Assembly: GCF_002878395.1 (NCBI RefSeq) | Contig: NC_061122.1 | Span: 74,914,411 to 74,978,410 of the forward strand | DNA: 64,000 nucleotides | DNA from: Capsicum annuum | Taxonomy: Eukaryota; Streptophyta; Magnoliopsida; Solanales; Solanaceae | Direction: 5' to 3' | Shown: piece by piece, positions 20,372 to 31,690 of the stretch | Numbering within the stretch: the stretch's first letter is position 1 | Layout of the letters: each line of letters starts with the position of its first letter | The notes under the pieces: generated by a model | Databases searched by the model: none | What the model saw: the letters and a program-made list of their open reading frames with translations, nothing else | Told to the model about the DNA's origin: nothing | Position numbers and translations under genes: made by a program

Positions 20372-20834
20372 ATGAATGAAACTGAACAACAAATTAATTC
20401 GATTGTGAATGGTGTTGTTTCAATGACAACCAATGTTGCATCATTAAGACATTCACATTTTGCTTTCGCAATGGCATGGGTAGAGAAACCAAAAAAAATT
20501 TCTGGTGGGAACTTCAAAGTATGATAGCAAATGACGTGCTTTTTACTAACCAAACTTGAAATGCAAATATTCACAAGTAGAGATACTCATGTTCTGGAAT
20601 AAAAAAATATTTGAAAACCAATTTTCTGATTTGAAAGATCTTGTGATTCATCTCAAGTTAGAACAGGATAATGAGTTGAATGAGAAATTATCAATGACTA
20701 TTGCAAATCTTTTTAAAGATGATGCTACACATAATAACAAGAGAAAGAAGCCTTCTAGACAAAATAAAGAGCAGAATGAGAAAAGGTCAAAGAAAAGTTC
20801 TACAATTATAGTAAAGTTGGCCACAAAGTGCTAA
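20372..20834 (+). pseudogene. gag: Copia gag remnant
   Basis: An ATG frame at 20372-20524 ends ...WVEKPKKISGGNFK, where intact relatives continue into the capsid region. Most of the middle is deleted. From about 20590 the frame resumes with KDLVIHLKLEQDN and a Lys/Arg-rich stretch (KRKKPSRQNKEQNEKRSKK), the usual segment before the zinc knuckle. The knuckle reads FYNYSKVGHK, with its cysteines replaced. Gag coats the element RNA in cytoplasmic particles. The ATG at 20372 is chosen because the family motif follows it in frame. Confidence 0.65.
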
Positions 20835-22030
20835 ATTATCAGGTTTATAAGAAGAAAGAGAAAAGAGATCAAATAAAAATGTTGGAAACAATAGGAAAAA
20901 TTTAAAATTTGTGTGCTATGATCACTAAAAGTAATCTAGTTTGAAATCCAAATGAATGGTGGTTTGATTTAGGAGCTACTAGATATATTTGTGCGGACAA
21001 ATTTTTTTTTCTATTAATGATACTGTTGGTTCCAAAGAAGTGATCTTCATGAAAATAATGCAACAACAAGGTTAATGGAAGTTGAAAAATTTCTAAAAAT
21101 AACACCCGATAAGGTGTTGACTCTCAACAATGTTCTTCATGTTCCTACTATTAGGAAGAACTTAGTGTCGACAACACTTTTCGTTTAATATGAGTTTAAA
21201 TATGTGTTTGTTTCAGAGAATGTCATAGTAAGTAAGAATAAAATGTATGTAGAAAAGGACTATCTCAATGAGGGTCATTTCAATGTTGATGTAATGATTG
21301 TTGAAATGATGAAAGTTGAGGCTTCTTCTTACTTTTCTGAGTCAAATAATTTATGACATGGATGTTTATAACATGTCCATTATAAAACCCTGAGAAAAAT
21401 GGTTAGTTTGAAAATTTTTCCTAACTTTAAGAGAAGTAAATCAAAGTGTCAAATGTGTGTTGAATCCGAGTATGCTAAACATCTATGTAAGTCTGTTAAA
21501 AGGAATTAAAATCCCATACACTTAATTAACACATACATTTGTGATATGAAGTCAATTTCATCTTGTGGTAGAAAAAAATTATTTTATAACTTTTATTGAT
21601 GATTGCATGAGATATTGTTATGTTTGTTTGTTGAATGGTAAGAATGAGGCAATAGAAGTAGATAGGCAATATAAAACTAGAATTGAAAATTAGTTGGATA
21701 AAAAGATAAAATAATAAGATATGATAGGGATGGAGAGTATGAACCTCCATTTACGGAGATATGTTTGAAAAATAAAATTATTTATCAAACTACTGCCTCG
21801 TATTTACCTCAATCGAATGAAATTGCAAAGAAAATCCTAAATGTTGAAGAAAATGATGAATGCTTTACTTATAAGTTCAGGTTTACCACAAAACTTATAG
21901 GAAAAATCTATCCTTACAGATAATCGAATGCTCGATAGAGTATCCCATAGCAAGAAATAATCAATTCCATATGAGAATAAAAAAAGAAAACTCAACTTGA
22001 AATATTTTAAAGCGTGGTGGTGTCTAGCAA
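20835..22030 (+). pseudogene. pol: Copia protease, GAG-pre-integrase and integrase, degenerate
   Basis: NEWWFDLGATRYIC (about 20955-20995) is the protease active-site region, with the usual D-S/T-G-A altered to D-L-G-A. LNNVLHVPTIRKNLVST follows near 21122-21172. The GAG-pre-integrase/HHCC region includes HVHYKTLRKMVSLKIF and SKCQMCVESEYAKHLCKSV, so the histidine and cysteine pairs remain. The integrase core is recognisable from DGEYEPPFTEICLKNKIIY and QTTASYLPQSNE. Stops and shifts separate these blocks. Integrase would join element ends to chromosomal DNA. Confidence 0.75.
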
Positions 22031-22672
22031 AATTTCAAGTTTCTATACCTAAAAGGGTGAAATTAGGATGAAAGATTGTGAATTGTATTTTCATCGGATA
22101 AGCTACATGTCGTAAAGCATGTCGAATTTTGATTCATAAATTCAAATATCTACGATAATATGATAATTGAATCAGATAATTTTAAGTCCTTGAACACATT
22201 TATCCATATAAGATTATACATATACTGTCTAGTGAAGGGTCTAAACAACCTATGAATAAATCAAGGGATAATGTACTTATTGAAGAGAATTCAAGGCGTA
22301 GTAAGCCAAAAAAATGTCAAATTTCTTTGGATCTGATTTTGTAATATTTTTTTTTTGAAAATGAATCTCAAACATTTAAAGAAATGATGTCCTTTACAGA
22401 CTCATTTTTTTGGAAGGAGGCAGTCGCAGACTAATCTATTTGGAAGGAGACAGTCAATAGTGAAACTAATTTAATCTTAAGAAACCATACTTGAAAATTG
22501 GTTGGTCTTTCTCTAGGAAATATAAATTTTGGTTCTAAATGGATCTTTAAAATAAAAATAAAAGCTAATGGTACTATTGACAAATACAAGACAAAATTTG
22601 TTCTGAAAGGCTTTAGATAAAAACAAGGTCTTGATTATTTCGTGACATACTCACCAATATCAAGAATAACAT
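22031..22672 (+). pseudogene. pol: Copia reverse transcriptase, first part, interrupted
   Basis: After a degraded integrase tail the frame gives FGSKWIFKIKIKANGTIDKY and KTKFVLKGFR, then QGLDYFVTYSPISRIT, the N-terminal fingers region of copia reverse transcriptase. It stops at 22672, where gypsy-1 begins. The missing continuation starts at 34945, and the two edges join codon to codon when the insertion and one target copy are removed. Confidence 0.85.
22668..22672. repeat. Target-site duplication of gypsy-1, left copy (AACAT)
   Basis: AACAT immediately precedes the TGTAATGACCC start of the 5' LTR. The right copy at 34940-34944 is AATAT, one mismatch. Five bases is the normal gypsy duplication length, and the copia reading frame confirms the site. 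Confidence 0.8.
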
Positions 22673-23280
22673 TGTAATGACCCTTCAGGTTGCATTTCTG
22701 CTTATTTTTGCCATTAGATCTTTCCTATAGCTACCCCAAGTCATTTATGACTTGCTGGAATAGATAGTTCAATTATCGGGTAGCTCATTTGATTTTTACA
22801 GTCAATATCCCATTTTGGAGTCTTTGCTGGTTCAAATTATCTATCAGATAAAAACCTCAATCAAACGACCTCATATTCTAGTTCAAAGTATTCCAACAAC
22901 TCCAAAATGCTAATTTTAGGATAGGTGGACCTTTTGTTTGGTTCTCGAGATACCCGAGCTTATTTTGAGCTATTGGTCGGAAGTTTAGAAAATAAAAGTT
23001 AGGTGTGGGAACTAGTTTTTTTGAAATGACCTTGAATGGGAATTTCAAATGCATCAATGATTCTAAAATATTGATTTTGATAGGGTATCATAGCCTATTT
23101 TGTGTATATGAGATTTTGAATGAATCCTGAAGAGTTGGCAAAGACTTGAAAATTTACAAGTCTCAGCTGGTGCTGGTGTACCTACGATTGTGGTATGTAT
23201 ATCCCATTCATGATCTGGTAGGTAACCCACAAGTATCGAGTATGTGAAATTTGTCCATTTCAAAAGCAACTACCTTGGCA

Positions 23281-23330
23281 GACGACAGGTGCCGCGATCG
23301 CGATTGACCGGTCGCATATGCGACTCTCGC
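23281..23330 (+). promoter_or_regulatory. CpG-rich segment upstream of the gypsy-1 TATA box
   Basis: About eight or nine CpGs fall in roughly 45 bp, including GCGATCGC and CCGGTCGCATATGCGACT, in otherwise CpG-poor DNA. It ends about 15 bp before the TATA box. The 3' LTR homologue (32761-32812) keeps only about five CpGs, with changes that look like TpG/CpA decay. A regulatory role is inferred from position only. Confidence 0.5.
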
Positions 23331-23344
23331 ACACTTGGGAAGGG

Positions 23345-23352
23345 TATAAATA
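23345..23352 (+). promoter_or_regulatory. TATA box of gypsy-1 5' LTR
   Basis: TATAAATA sits in the inverted-repeat context GGGTATAAATACCC. The same context occurs in the 3' LTR (32827-32834). It marks the likely U3/R promoter; transcription would begin about 30 bp downstream. Confidence 0.7.
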
Positions 23353-24319
23353 CCCCCTTTTAGCTTATTTCCCCCAATCCTTAATCCATTTTAAATATAT
23401 TTAAACCTTAAATATTGGAAAAGCTTAGGATTAAAGCTTGTGGGTGATTTGGGGAGCTTGGATAATGATTATTTCACGATTCTCCTTCGAATTTGGTAAG
23501 ATTCCTTCATTTTCATGGTTGATTTTTCCTTTTCTCCTCTAAAAATCCCTATGAGCTTGGTGATTTGATTTTAGCACCAACATAGCTCAAATTTTACCCA
23601 TTCTTGAGGATAATTACACCTTGAGCATAAGAAAACATTGGGTTGCCTTTGGAAATACAATTACCATAATGGGACCCATATGAGATTTTGAGTAATTTTA
23701 GAACAAAGCACAATAGTGAAATATCGGTATTATTATTATTGTTTGGATTTTGATTTTAATTGTATCGCATCTTGCAGAATCTTCTCTAAAGGAAAAATTG
23801 GTGATTTTGCAGATTCTTCAAGCTTTCATCGGCATCCAAGTAGACTAGGTTTTCCCTCCTCATATATTGAGCTAAGTCATAGTATCTTCATGATAGTATT
23901 AGATTTGGGATGGATTTAGGTGTTGGTAGTGATTAGCAATGCTTGGGTTAGTTGGACCATTTAGGCTATTCAAAAATCATAATTTAGGCATAATTGGTAT
24001 AGTTGCTCATGCTTCAGGTAAAATCTCTATCTTAAGGTTGATTGCAGCTTAGTTAAAGTCTAAAAGTCAATTTAGATACCTTAGCATAGTATGGAGTAGA
24101 ATTTTCCTTGTAATGGATTTTGGAGATTTAGAAGTGGGCTCTTTGACCCACCTTCGGCCTAGATTCGTGTTGATCCTTAAAACCTTTTATACCATTATTA
24201 TACACCTTGAAAATGCTAACTAAGGTAATATTGAAGATATTTGGCACTAAATGGTTATGATGGATTGGTCTTGAGAGTTGATTCTTATGGGTATTGTTTT
24301 TTATTATGATATATAAATA

Positions 24320-24620
24320 TATTTATCGGTTTGAGCTTGCATATTATTTATGATATTGATTATATATATATATATATATATATTAGTTCAAGTTTGGATT
24401 TAGCCATAATAATGATTATATGACTACCGATTTTGATTATTGATTATAATATTTATGATATATTTATCGGTTCAAGTTTGGGTATTGATTATGATGTTTA
24501 TTATATAAATATCAGTTTGAGTCCAGATATTGTTTATAACTATGATGAAACATCTACCTATTTGAGTCCAGCAAGGGAGTTTGATATTTATAATATGGAT
24601 ACCGATTCAAGTTCGAAGAT
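24320..24620 (+). repeat. Diverged ~60-bp GGTTCAAGT repeats in the LTR
   Basis: Words of the form CGGTTCAAGT(T/C)TGGGTATTGATTAT recur about every 45-90 bp, ending in ATGGATACCGATTCAAGT. The same series is in the 3' LTR at 33900-34140. The short open frames across it (24433-24645, 33869-34147) are by-products of the repeats and are not called genes. Confidence 0.7.
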
Positions 24621-25422
24621 GGGAAATTGTTATAGCGTGGCATAACATGGATTGAATTTGGTTCAATTATGGAAGTTGGTAAATGATGGTGGTTTGGGTT
24701 ATACTTTACTTGATTGTACTCTCCAGACTTATGGGGCCCTGGGTTGGGTTATTTACTTTTCCATACTTATTGGCTTATAAGGATTAATTTTATAGTTATA
24801 GTTGCTTGTTCTTTATGTTACTGTTCCATCTTATTTATTTAATTGTGTACAATGATGTTGGAGTTACTTTCAAGTTTGCCCTTTTTGCCTTGACTTAGTT
24901 ATGTTATCTTGCATTTTATAGTATTTATATCATGATTTAGCCTAATCGGCCAATGATGCCTACTGACTACCCATAGTTTTTATACTCATACTATACTTTA
25001 GTACCTTTTGGTGCAGATCCGAGTACTAATTTCCACCACTAATTCAATATTCGTGCTATGTTGGATCTCAGAGATAGGGTGAGCTCTCAGAGTAGGAGTC
25101 ACCTCATTTCCTTCTATGTTACTTATCTAATCTTTTATTTTGAGATAGATTGTGTTGACTATTCTAGAACTTGTGGTGTGTTGTAGCAGATCTTATACTG
25201 ACTATACTAGATCGCGAGATGGTTTTTTATGTTATGGCTACCTTTCATATTATTTCTGTTATCTTACCTTGCTTATTTATGAGTTAAATTTTCTATTTTG
25301 CCCTTTTTGGGGCATTTTGCACCAAGTTAGACCATTGTAAACCACTTTGAGCTACGGTTCATCTTACTTATAGGCGGAATTTAGTAGGTTCCATCATGAC
25401 TCATGAACTGGGTCATGAAAAA

Positions 25423-25440
25423 TTAGTATCAGAGCCTAGG
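25423..25440 (+). other. Gypsy-1 primer binding site (initiator tRNA-Met type)
   Basis: TTAGTATCAGAGCCTAGG follows two bases after the LTR. The standard plant retroelement primer site complementary to initiator methionine tRNA is TGGTATCAGAGC, so two positions differ. It would prime minus-strand DNA synthesis. Confidence 0.8.
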
Positions 25441-25627
25441 TTTTATCAGTATTATTGGTACAAGATCAAGTGTCTACTATAGTCTCATGGATCAGAATGA
25501 TGACGTTCGTTTCTTATATTTGAGAGGCTATAGGGCATTCTTAGAATTTTATCACTTTTTACACTCATTTTGTGCTTAGAGTCTGAGTTAGTTTCAAAAG
25601 CATTCTTTTAGTTTCACTCTTTAGCAG

Positions 25628-26620
25628 ATGGCTAGGGCGCGTTCTATGGTTAAACGAGATGGGGGTCCCGAGACTAAGACTAGGGATCTTGTCACTATTT
25701 TAGGATTATCGAGAGGTCTAGGACAACCTCAATATGTGTCCCCAGCTAGGGACCAGGATAGAGGGCCTTCACCAGACCCTATTCTTACTCCTAAGCTAGA
25801 GGTTCTTTTACCCAGCCAGGAGTGGTCGAGGGACTAGCCTAGGCTCCATTAGGATTTATTTCTTCTTTAGTGCTTAGGGATGCTTTGGTTTAGATTTTGG
25901 TGTTGGTTAATGGCATACTATTTTATGGTGTGCAGTCTACAGATCAGAGTGGTACTGAGGACGGGGCACAACCTGTAGCTGTGACTCCTAGGGTTGAGGT
26001 CCCTCTTGGACTGGCAATTGTTCAGTTGGTAGTTATTCATCCAGTGGTTGCCCAGCCTACTACGTCTTCCAAGGAGCAGAAGATGTTTGATAGATTCTTG
26101 AGATTAGCTTTGCCTGGGTTTTTTGGTGCACCAAGCGAGGATGCATATGAGTTTTTGATTACTTGTGAGGATAGGATCCGTAGTTTAGGCCTAGTTGAGA
26201 CTCGTGGTATGGATTGTACTACTTTTAAGTTAGACATAGGAGCTCAACATTGGTGGAAAGGTCATATTAATTCTAGGCCAAGTGGATCTTCTTCTTTGAT
26301 ATGGACTCATTTCTTTTAAATTTTCTTAGAGAATTACATGACTCATAGTCTTAGGGATTGTTTGAGGGATAAATTCTTGAGGTTAGAGTAGGCTCTATGA
26401 TGTTTGTGGAGTATGAGGCTCATTTTTTACGAGTTCGCTAGGCATGCTACTTTTATTCTAACTATTAAATATGAGAGGGTTCTTTACTTTGTTCGAGGAT
26501 TAAGAATTCCTCTGTGCATGCCCATTTAGACCTTGGTTATTGTAGGTCGGTATCTTGATAAAGTATCTGACCATGCTTAGGTGATGGAGGAGATACATCA
26601 TGAGGTCTAATGGGATAATG
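25628..26620 (+). pseudogene. gag: Gypsy-1 gag
   Basis: An ATG frame from 25628 is Arg/Pro-rich and stops at 25837. The capsid region (from about 26070) reads EQKMFDRFLRLALPGFFGAP, then EDAYEFLITCEDRIRSLGLV, then the tryptophan pair of the AQHWWKG block, the retrotransposon gag core. It continues past a stop at 26317 through LRDCLRDKFLRLE and SDHA-VMEEIHHE to about 26610. Gag packages the RNA and forms the particle. At least three stops or shifts are present. Confidence 0.8.
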
Positions 26621-26912
26621 ATTAGAGGCCTTGATATTAAGAAAGTTTTAGTGAATGTCATAGTAGTTCCTGATTCAGAGTTAGCAATTCTTAGGGTAGA
26701 TACCCTTCACATTAGCCGTATCAACCTTAGAGTCAGCCTAGTACACCCGTTCAGACAATGCTTTAGATTACTAATGGAGGTTTGTCTTGTTTTAGTGATC
26801 ACCCTGGTCAGGGTAGCAGTCATTATTTAAGGGTTCATCTTCTATTTATACTATTTGAGGTGGCTATTTTGAGTCAGCCTGATCTTCTGGTTTTGGTACA
26901 ACTCATGTAACA

Positions 26913-26954
26913 TGTTATGGTTGTGGAGATTTTTGTCATTACTCGCGTGAGTGC
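26913..26954 (+). pseudogene. gag: Gypsy-1 CCHC zinc knuckle
   Basis: CYGCGDFCHYSREC has the exact C-x2-C-x4-H-x4-C spacing, so the nucleocapsid knuckle is intact although its reading frame is broken on both sides. It binds packaged RNA in the family. Confidence 0.8.
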
Positions 26955-27059
26955 CCTAGTCGTGGGGCGATCACCACCACAAATCAGATTGTTCCCCTTA
27001 TTAAAGTAGTTCATCCCCCAACTAGAGGTGGTACACATAGTCATAGGGGTGGTCCCCAA

Positions 27060-27590
27060 GGTAATCGTAGGGATTCAAAGGCAGGTAGGTTAGGTGGTCG
27101 GTTAGGAGTCTAGCTATGTGGCAGGAATGGTTAGTTTTATGCAGCACCTGCTAGACCCAAGGTTGAGTCTTTGGATACTGTTATTACAGGTACAATTTTG
27201 GTGTGATGTTAGTTGGACTTTGCTTTATTTGATTTGAGATCCACTTATTCTTATGTATCTACTTATTTTGCTGCACGGTTAGAGTTATTATTTAGTAGTG
27301 GATCGGGTTTTTAGATCATGTGTTATGACTATTAGAGGTGCTGATACTCATGTTGATCTTATTATATGGACATGGTAGATTTTGATGTGATTTTGGACTG
27401 GTTATCCACCTATCGTGTCGTGGATTGTTTCTCTATGGTCGTTACCTCATCCGTACTTGGTGTACCCCTAGTCATGTGGTAGGGAGCTTTTAGCCATGAG
27501 CCGATAAGGATTATTTCTTATATGTGTGCTCGAAGGCTTATTTTGAGGGGTTGAGTGTCTTATCTCACTTATATTTATGATGTTAGTATG
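27060..27590 (+). pseudogene. pol: Gypsy-1 aspartic protease region
   Basis: ALFDLRSTYSYVSTYFAARL (about 27225-27285) corresponds to the active site, where relatives carry D-P/S-G-S/A. Here the triad is D-L-R-S, so the catalytic glycine is lost. A later MDMVDFDVILDWLSTY block (about 27365-27412, with a shift) matches the protease C-terminus. The protease would cut the gag-pol polyprotein. Confidence 0.7.
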
Positions 27591-27594
27591 AAGA

Positions 27595-30075
27595 GTCTGT
27601 CATTTGACTCTGTCCTTATAGTTCATGAGTTTGTTGATGTTTTCCCTACCGATTTACTTAGCCTTCCTCCAAAGCGTAGTATTTAGTTTGTTATTTCTCT
27701 TGAGCCAGGGACCTGACCTATTTCTATGGCACCTTACTATATGGTTATTATCGAGCATAAGGAGCTGAACTCAAGCTTTAGGATAATCTTTGTCATGCCC
27801 CGAATCTGAAACCCAGAATGCTACATGGTGCTAAAGATCTTGAAGGACCATAAGATAACCCATGACTAATATCTATAACTGAGCACTGCATAATATACTG
27901 TATAAATATAGAATAAAAGGGCTGAAAGGCTATAAGATTCAAATATCTGATAAAACATAATATCTGGAAATACGGTATATCAATACCCAAACTAAAATAA
28001 ACTGTCTGAGCATGCTAGTCTGAAAGCCTCTAAACTGTCTGAAAACTGTGGAGTTAATGAGCTATGTCCCCAACTAAATCTGTCTACTAAAACTGAAATA
28101 ATGAAGTAATGAAATAATCATTCTATCCTTGAATAATGAGGACTCACTGCAAATCTACTACTGCTGGCTGAATTTGAAGCTAAGTGCAATTGGGAACATA
28201 AGCGTCCAAACCTATGGTATAAAACACCATAGTGCAGAAGAAAAGTATATGCCAGTACGTCTGAATGTACTGGTATACAAAGTGAGGTAGGCTGAATGCA
28301 TAGGGTTCATATGCATGAATAATCCTAACTGACTAAATAACATGAACGTGAGAATACAAAATGGTAAATGAGATTGTGATAATACTGACTATTGAGTCTA
28401 AATACTGATAACATGAGTTTCATATAACTGATATACTGTTAGCTGAGTGACTGTCTCTGACAGTCCTGATTCTGATAGAACTAGCTGAGTTTCGTACTAA
28501 ACTGAGTGACTGTATCTAACAGTCCTGAATCTGAAGAACTATCTGAGTTCTTTTACTGAGACTAAAACTGAGCCTGTAAGAAGTTATCATCTAACCAACA
28601 TACCCCTTTTTTGTATAGAGTTGGGGTCTAATCTATAACCTCAAATAGAAGGGTGTCAATACCGCGCCACTGGTAAGGACAAGCTGTAAGTAACCCTCAT
28701 CTGGTAGTGTCCCCAAAGGAGAGCACTGGGACTCTCAACTATTAGTGTTAATCCACCTCATCAACCCTCAACTGTCAGTGTTGATGTCTTAACCCATGCT
28801 GGCTACATAGTTTTAGAATGTAAGGATTGCTTCTAAGGGTCATACCCTCTACTGTCTGTGTGTGCCCTCATCCTTGGGTTCGTTCGGTGCTGAATCCTAC
28901 TCCCAACTGAATAGACACTAAACTAATTATTTTAAGATGAACTGGACTGAGTTCACTGAGTTCTGTGGACTGATAGAATGTTACTAAATTCTGTTAACTG
29001 ATTGAGTTCATGATATTACTGAGTTTTCCTGAGTCACGTAACTGACTGAATTCTACTGAGTTCTGAAACTGACTGAGAATACTACTAATCATGGCGTGAC
29101 TGAGATTATCTTGAAACTGACACTGGCTCTAGGTACACATCTAAATTATCGGGTACAAGTACCCCCAGGACTTGATAGCATGATACTGACAAGACATGTC
29201 ACTTCTTGAACACCTGACCATAGACAACAATTCATAGTACAAACGTTGGGGTTTTTCATGAAGTATTTATATGTCATAAGCTTACACATGAACAGGAATA
29301 CATATAAACATGACATAATTTCATAAGTCTAATCTCATGAGCATTCCACCGAACCATTACAATACATAACAGTCACATGGAGGTCATTGGGAACATTAGG
29401 GTAAAGAATGGATTCATCAATTTAGTCACAATTGAGTCATAAAGCATGAAAAAGAAGGATGACTCCATGTGTATGTGTATTAATTATAGGCAGCTCAATA
29501 AGAGAACAATGAATAATCATTATCCTATGCCTCTCATTGGTGATTTATTTGACCAACTTCAGGGTGTAACAGTGTTTTTTAAGATTAATTTGAGGTCTGG
29601 TTAACATTAGTTGAGAATTCGGACCGAGGATATCTCGAAGATAGCTTTTAGGACCCATTATGGTCATTATGAGTTCATGGTGGTGTCCTTTTGATTGACT
29701 AATGCCCCGCCACGTTCATGGATTTGATGAATCGAGTTTTCAAGCCTTATTTGGATTCTTTCATGATTGTGTTCATCTATGACATCCTTATGTATTCAAG
29801 GAGTAGAGAGGAGCATGCTAAATATTTGAGGATTGTGCTTTAGACTTTGAGAGATCATTTGCTTTTTGACAAATTCTTTAAGTGTGAATTTTAGCTGGAG
29901 TCAGTAACATTCCTTGGGCACGTGGTGTCTTAGGATGGGATTATGGTAGACCCGACGAAGATTGAGGTTATTCATGATTGAACCAGGCCTATATCGACGA
30001 TTGAGGTCATAGATTTATTGGCTTGCTTGATTATTATCAATGATTCATTGAGGGTTTTCCTACTATTTCAACACT
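27595..30075 (+). pseudogene. pol: Gypsy-1 reverse transcriptase, split by a solo LTR
   Basis: The first part (27595-27790) includes VHEFVDVFPTDLLSLPPKRS. After the solo LTR the frame resumes at 29447 with [19 protein letters not shown] and [31 protein letters not shown] and FLGHVVS follow. The catalytic box near 29772-29786 reads FIYDIL where the family has F-I-D-D-I-L, so the first catalytic aspartate is tyrosine. Stops are frequent. Confidence 0.85.
27791..29446 (-). mobile_element. Antisense solo gypsy LTR inside gypsy-1
   Basis: On the plus strand the segment starts TGTCATGCCCCGAATCTG and ends CATAAAGCA, so in its own orientation it runs TGCTTTATG...GGGGCATGACA with TG/CA ends. No coding region or second LTR is present. 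Read on the minus strand, blocks such as GGGAGTAGGATTCAGCAC and TATACT/GTACATTCA...GACG match, diverged, the LTR of gypsy-2 (38046-38072, 38650-38670), so it belongs to a related family. It interrupts the reverse transcriptase exactly between two conserved blocks. No clear 5-bp target duplication remains. Confidence 0.75.
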
Positions 30076-30720
30076 TATGACTAGTTTGACTCAAAAAGAG
30101 GTTCCTTTCCGATGGTTCCGGGAGTGTGAGTTGAGCTTTAGGAAGTTCAAGGATTTTATTACTTTAACTCTTACTTTGGCTCTTCCTATTGAGGGCAGGG
30201 GATTCACTGTATATTATTATACTTCTACTGTTGGTATGTGTTGTATTTTAATGTTGCAAGGTCTTGTTATCGCTTATGCTTTGAGGCAACTTAAGGTGCA
30301 TGAGCGTAACTATCACACTTATGATTTAGAGTTGGCGGCGATAGTTTTTGTGCTTAATATTTGGAGACATTATCTTTATGGTATACATTGTGAGATTTTG
30401 TCAGATCATCAAAGTCTTCAACATCTTATGATCCAGAGAGAGCTTAATACTAGGCCACATAAATGGATAGAGTTGCTTAAGGATTATGATATCTCTATCT
30501 TGTATCATCCAAGCAAGGTGAATATGGTAGCAGATACCTTAAACCAAAAGGTAAAGAGTATTGGCCGCTTTGTATTTATTTCAGTTTCTCATAGGTCACT
30601 GGCATGGGATATTCAGTCCTTGGCTAACTTGATGGTTCAACTAGATATTTCATACCCTAGAAGGATTCTTGCTAATGTAGAGGTGAGGTCTTTACTATTT
30701 GAGCAGATTCAGGATTACTA
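30076..30720 (+). pseudogene. pol: Gypsy-1 RNase H
   Basis: This is the longest uninterrupted pol frame (30077-30718). It reads MTSLTQKEVPFRW at the connection, then GFTVYYYTSTVGMCC, where the family has V-Y-C-D-A-S, so the first catalytic aspartate is tyrosine. ELAAIVFVLNIWRHYLYG and ILSDHQSLQHLM follow, and NMVADTLNQK with its aspartate. RNase H removes RNA from the RNA:DNA hybrid. This copy is inactive from that substitution alone. Confidence 0.85.
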
Positions 30721-31690
30721 ATTGAGGATAAGAGACTTTGCATCCTTCACGATCAGGTGTTGAGTGGTGAGTCCAAGGGAGCTATTATCAATTCTGAGGG
30801 TGTTTTGAGATTTGATAGCCATATTTGTGTCCTGAGGATTGCTGATTTAATTTAGTTGATTTTGCATGAGGCTCAAAGCTCAAGATATTCCATTCACTGA
30901 GTAGAGCTAAGGTGTATAGGATTGCAAACAGTATTACTGGTAGAGTGGAATGAAGGAAGATATAATGGATTTTGTAACTCATTGCCTATATTGTCAGTAG
31001 GTGAAGGTCGAGCTTCAGCTACCTGGTGAATTGATTCTGAGGTTGCCCATTCTCAAGTGGAAATAGGAGTGGATTACTATAGACTTTGGTAGCAGTTTAC
31101 CTTACACTTCGCATGGATCTGATGGTATTTGGGTCACCATAGATTTGTTGACCAAGTTAGCACATTTCATTCCTATTCAAATGTCCTTCAGTGCCAAGAG
31201 GTTAACTCATATCTATGTGGGTGAGATAGTCCGTTTTCACGGTGTGCCTATATCCATCATTTTAGATTGGGGTTTTGTGTTCATTTCTAGTTTTATGAGG
31301 GCTTTTCAGAAGAAGTTAGGTACTCTAGTAGATCTTAGTACAACCTTTCATCCTTAGTTTGACGGCCAGTTGGAATGGACTATTTAGGTTCTCGAGGATA
31401 TGCTTTGAGCCTCTGTTATAGATTTTAGAGGTCAGTAGGAGCAACACTTAGCCTTGGTAGAGTTTGCATATAATAACCATTATCATTCGAGTACTGGGAT
31501 AGAGCCTTTTAAGGCTTTATATGGTAGGCAATTTCATTCCCTGATTGGATAGTTTAAGACTTTCGAGGTTAGACCCCATGGTACTAACTTTCTTCAAGAG
31601 TCGTTTGATAGAGTCAGGGTGATTAGAGAAGGGTTGAGAGCGTCTCAGAGTAGGAAGAAGGCTTATATAGACCGTAGGCTTTGAGCCTTG
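30721..31690 (+). pseudogene. pol: Gypsy-1 integrase (zinc and catalytic domains)
   Basis: Degenerate HHCC sequence (LHEAQSSRYSIH in one frame) at about 30865-30900 is followed by the core. It has a first aspartate in ITIDFGSSLP (about 31075), then LLTKLAHFIPIQMSFSAKRL and the second aspartate in SIILDWGFVFISSF. GQLEWTI carries the glutamate. The three acidic residues are thus visible, but in different frames with many stops. Confidence 0.8.

Larger units (their letters stand above)
22673..25420 (+). repeat. Gypsy-1 5' LTR
   Basis: Starts TGTAATGACCCTTCAGG and ends GGGTCATGAAA (CATGACA in the other LTR). It contains a CpG-rich segment at 23281-23330, a TATA box at 23345-23352, a TA microsatellite near 24361-24383 and about six diverged ~60-bp GGTTCAAGT units at 24320-24620. 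It pairs in order with 32177-34939. Confidence 0.9.

Noticed and set aside
24433..24645. 70-codon frame in the gypsy-1 5' LTR (partner 33869-34147)
   Set aside because: Produced by ~60-bp GGTTCAAGT repeats inside a non-coding LTR; differs in length between the two LTRs.
25423..25440. tRNA gene at the methionine-tRNA-like sequence
   Set aside because: Only about 12-18 bp match, adjacent to an LTR; it is a primer binding site, with no cloverleaf.
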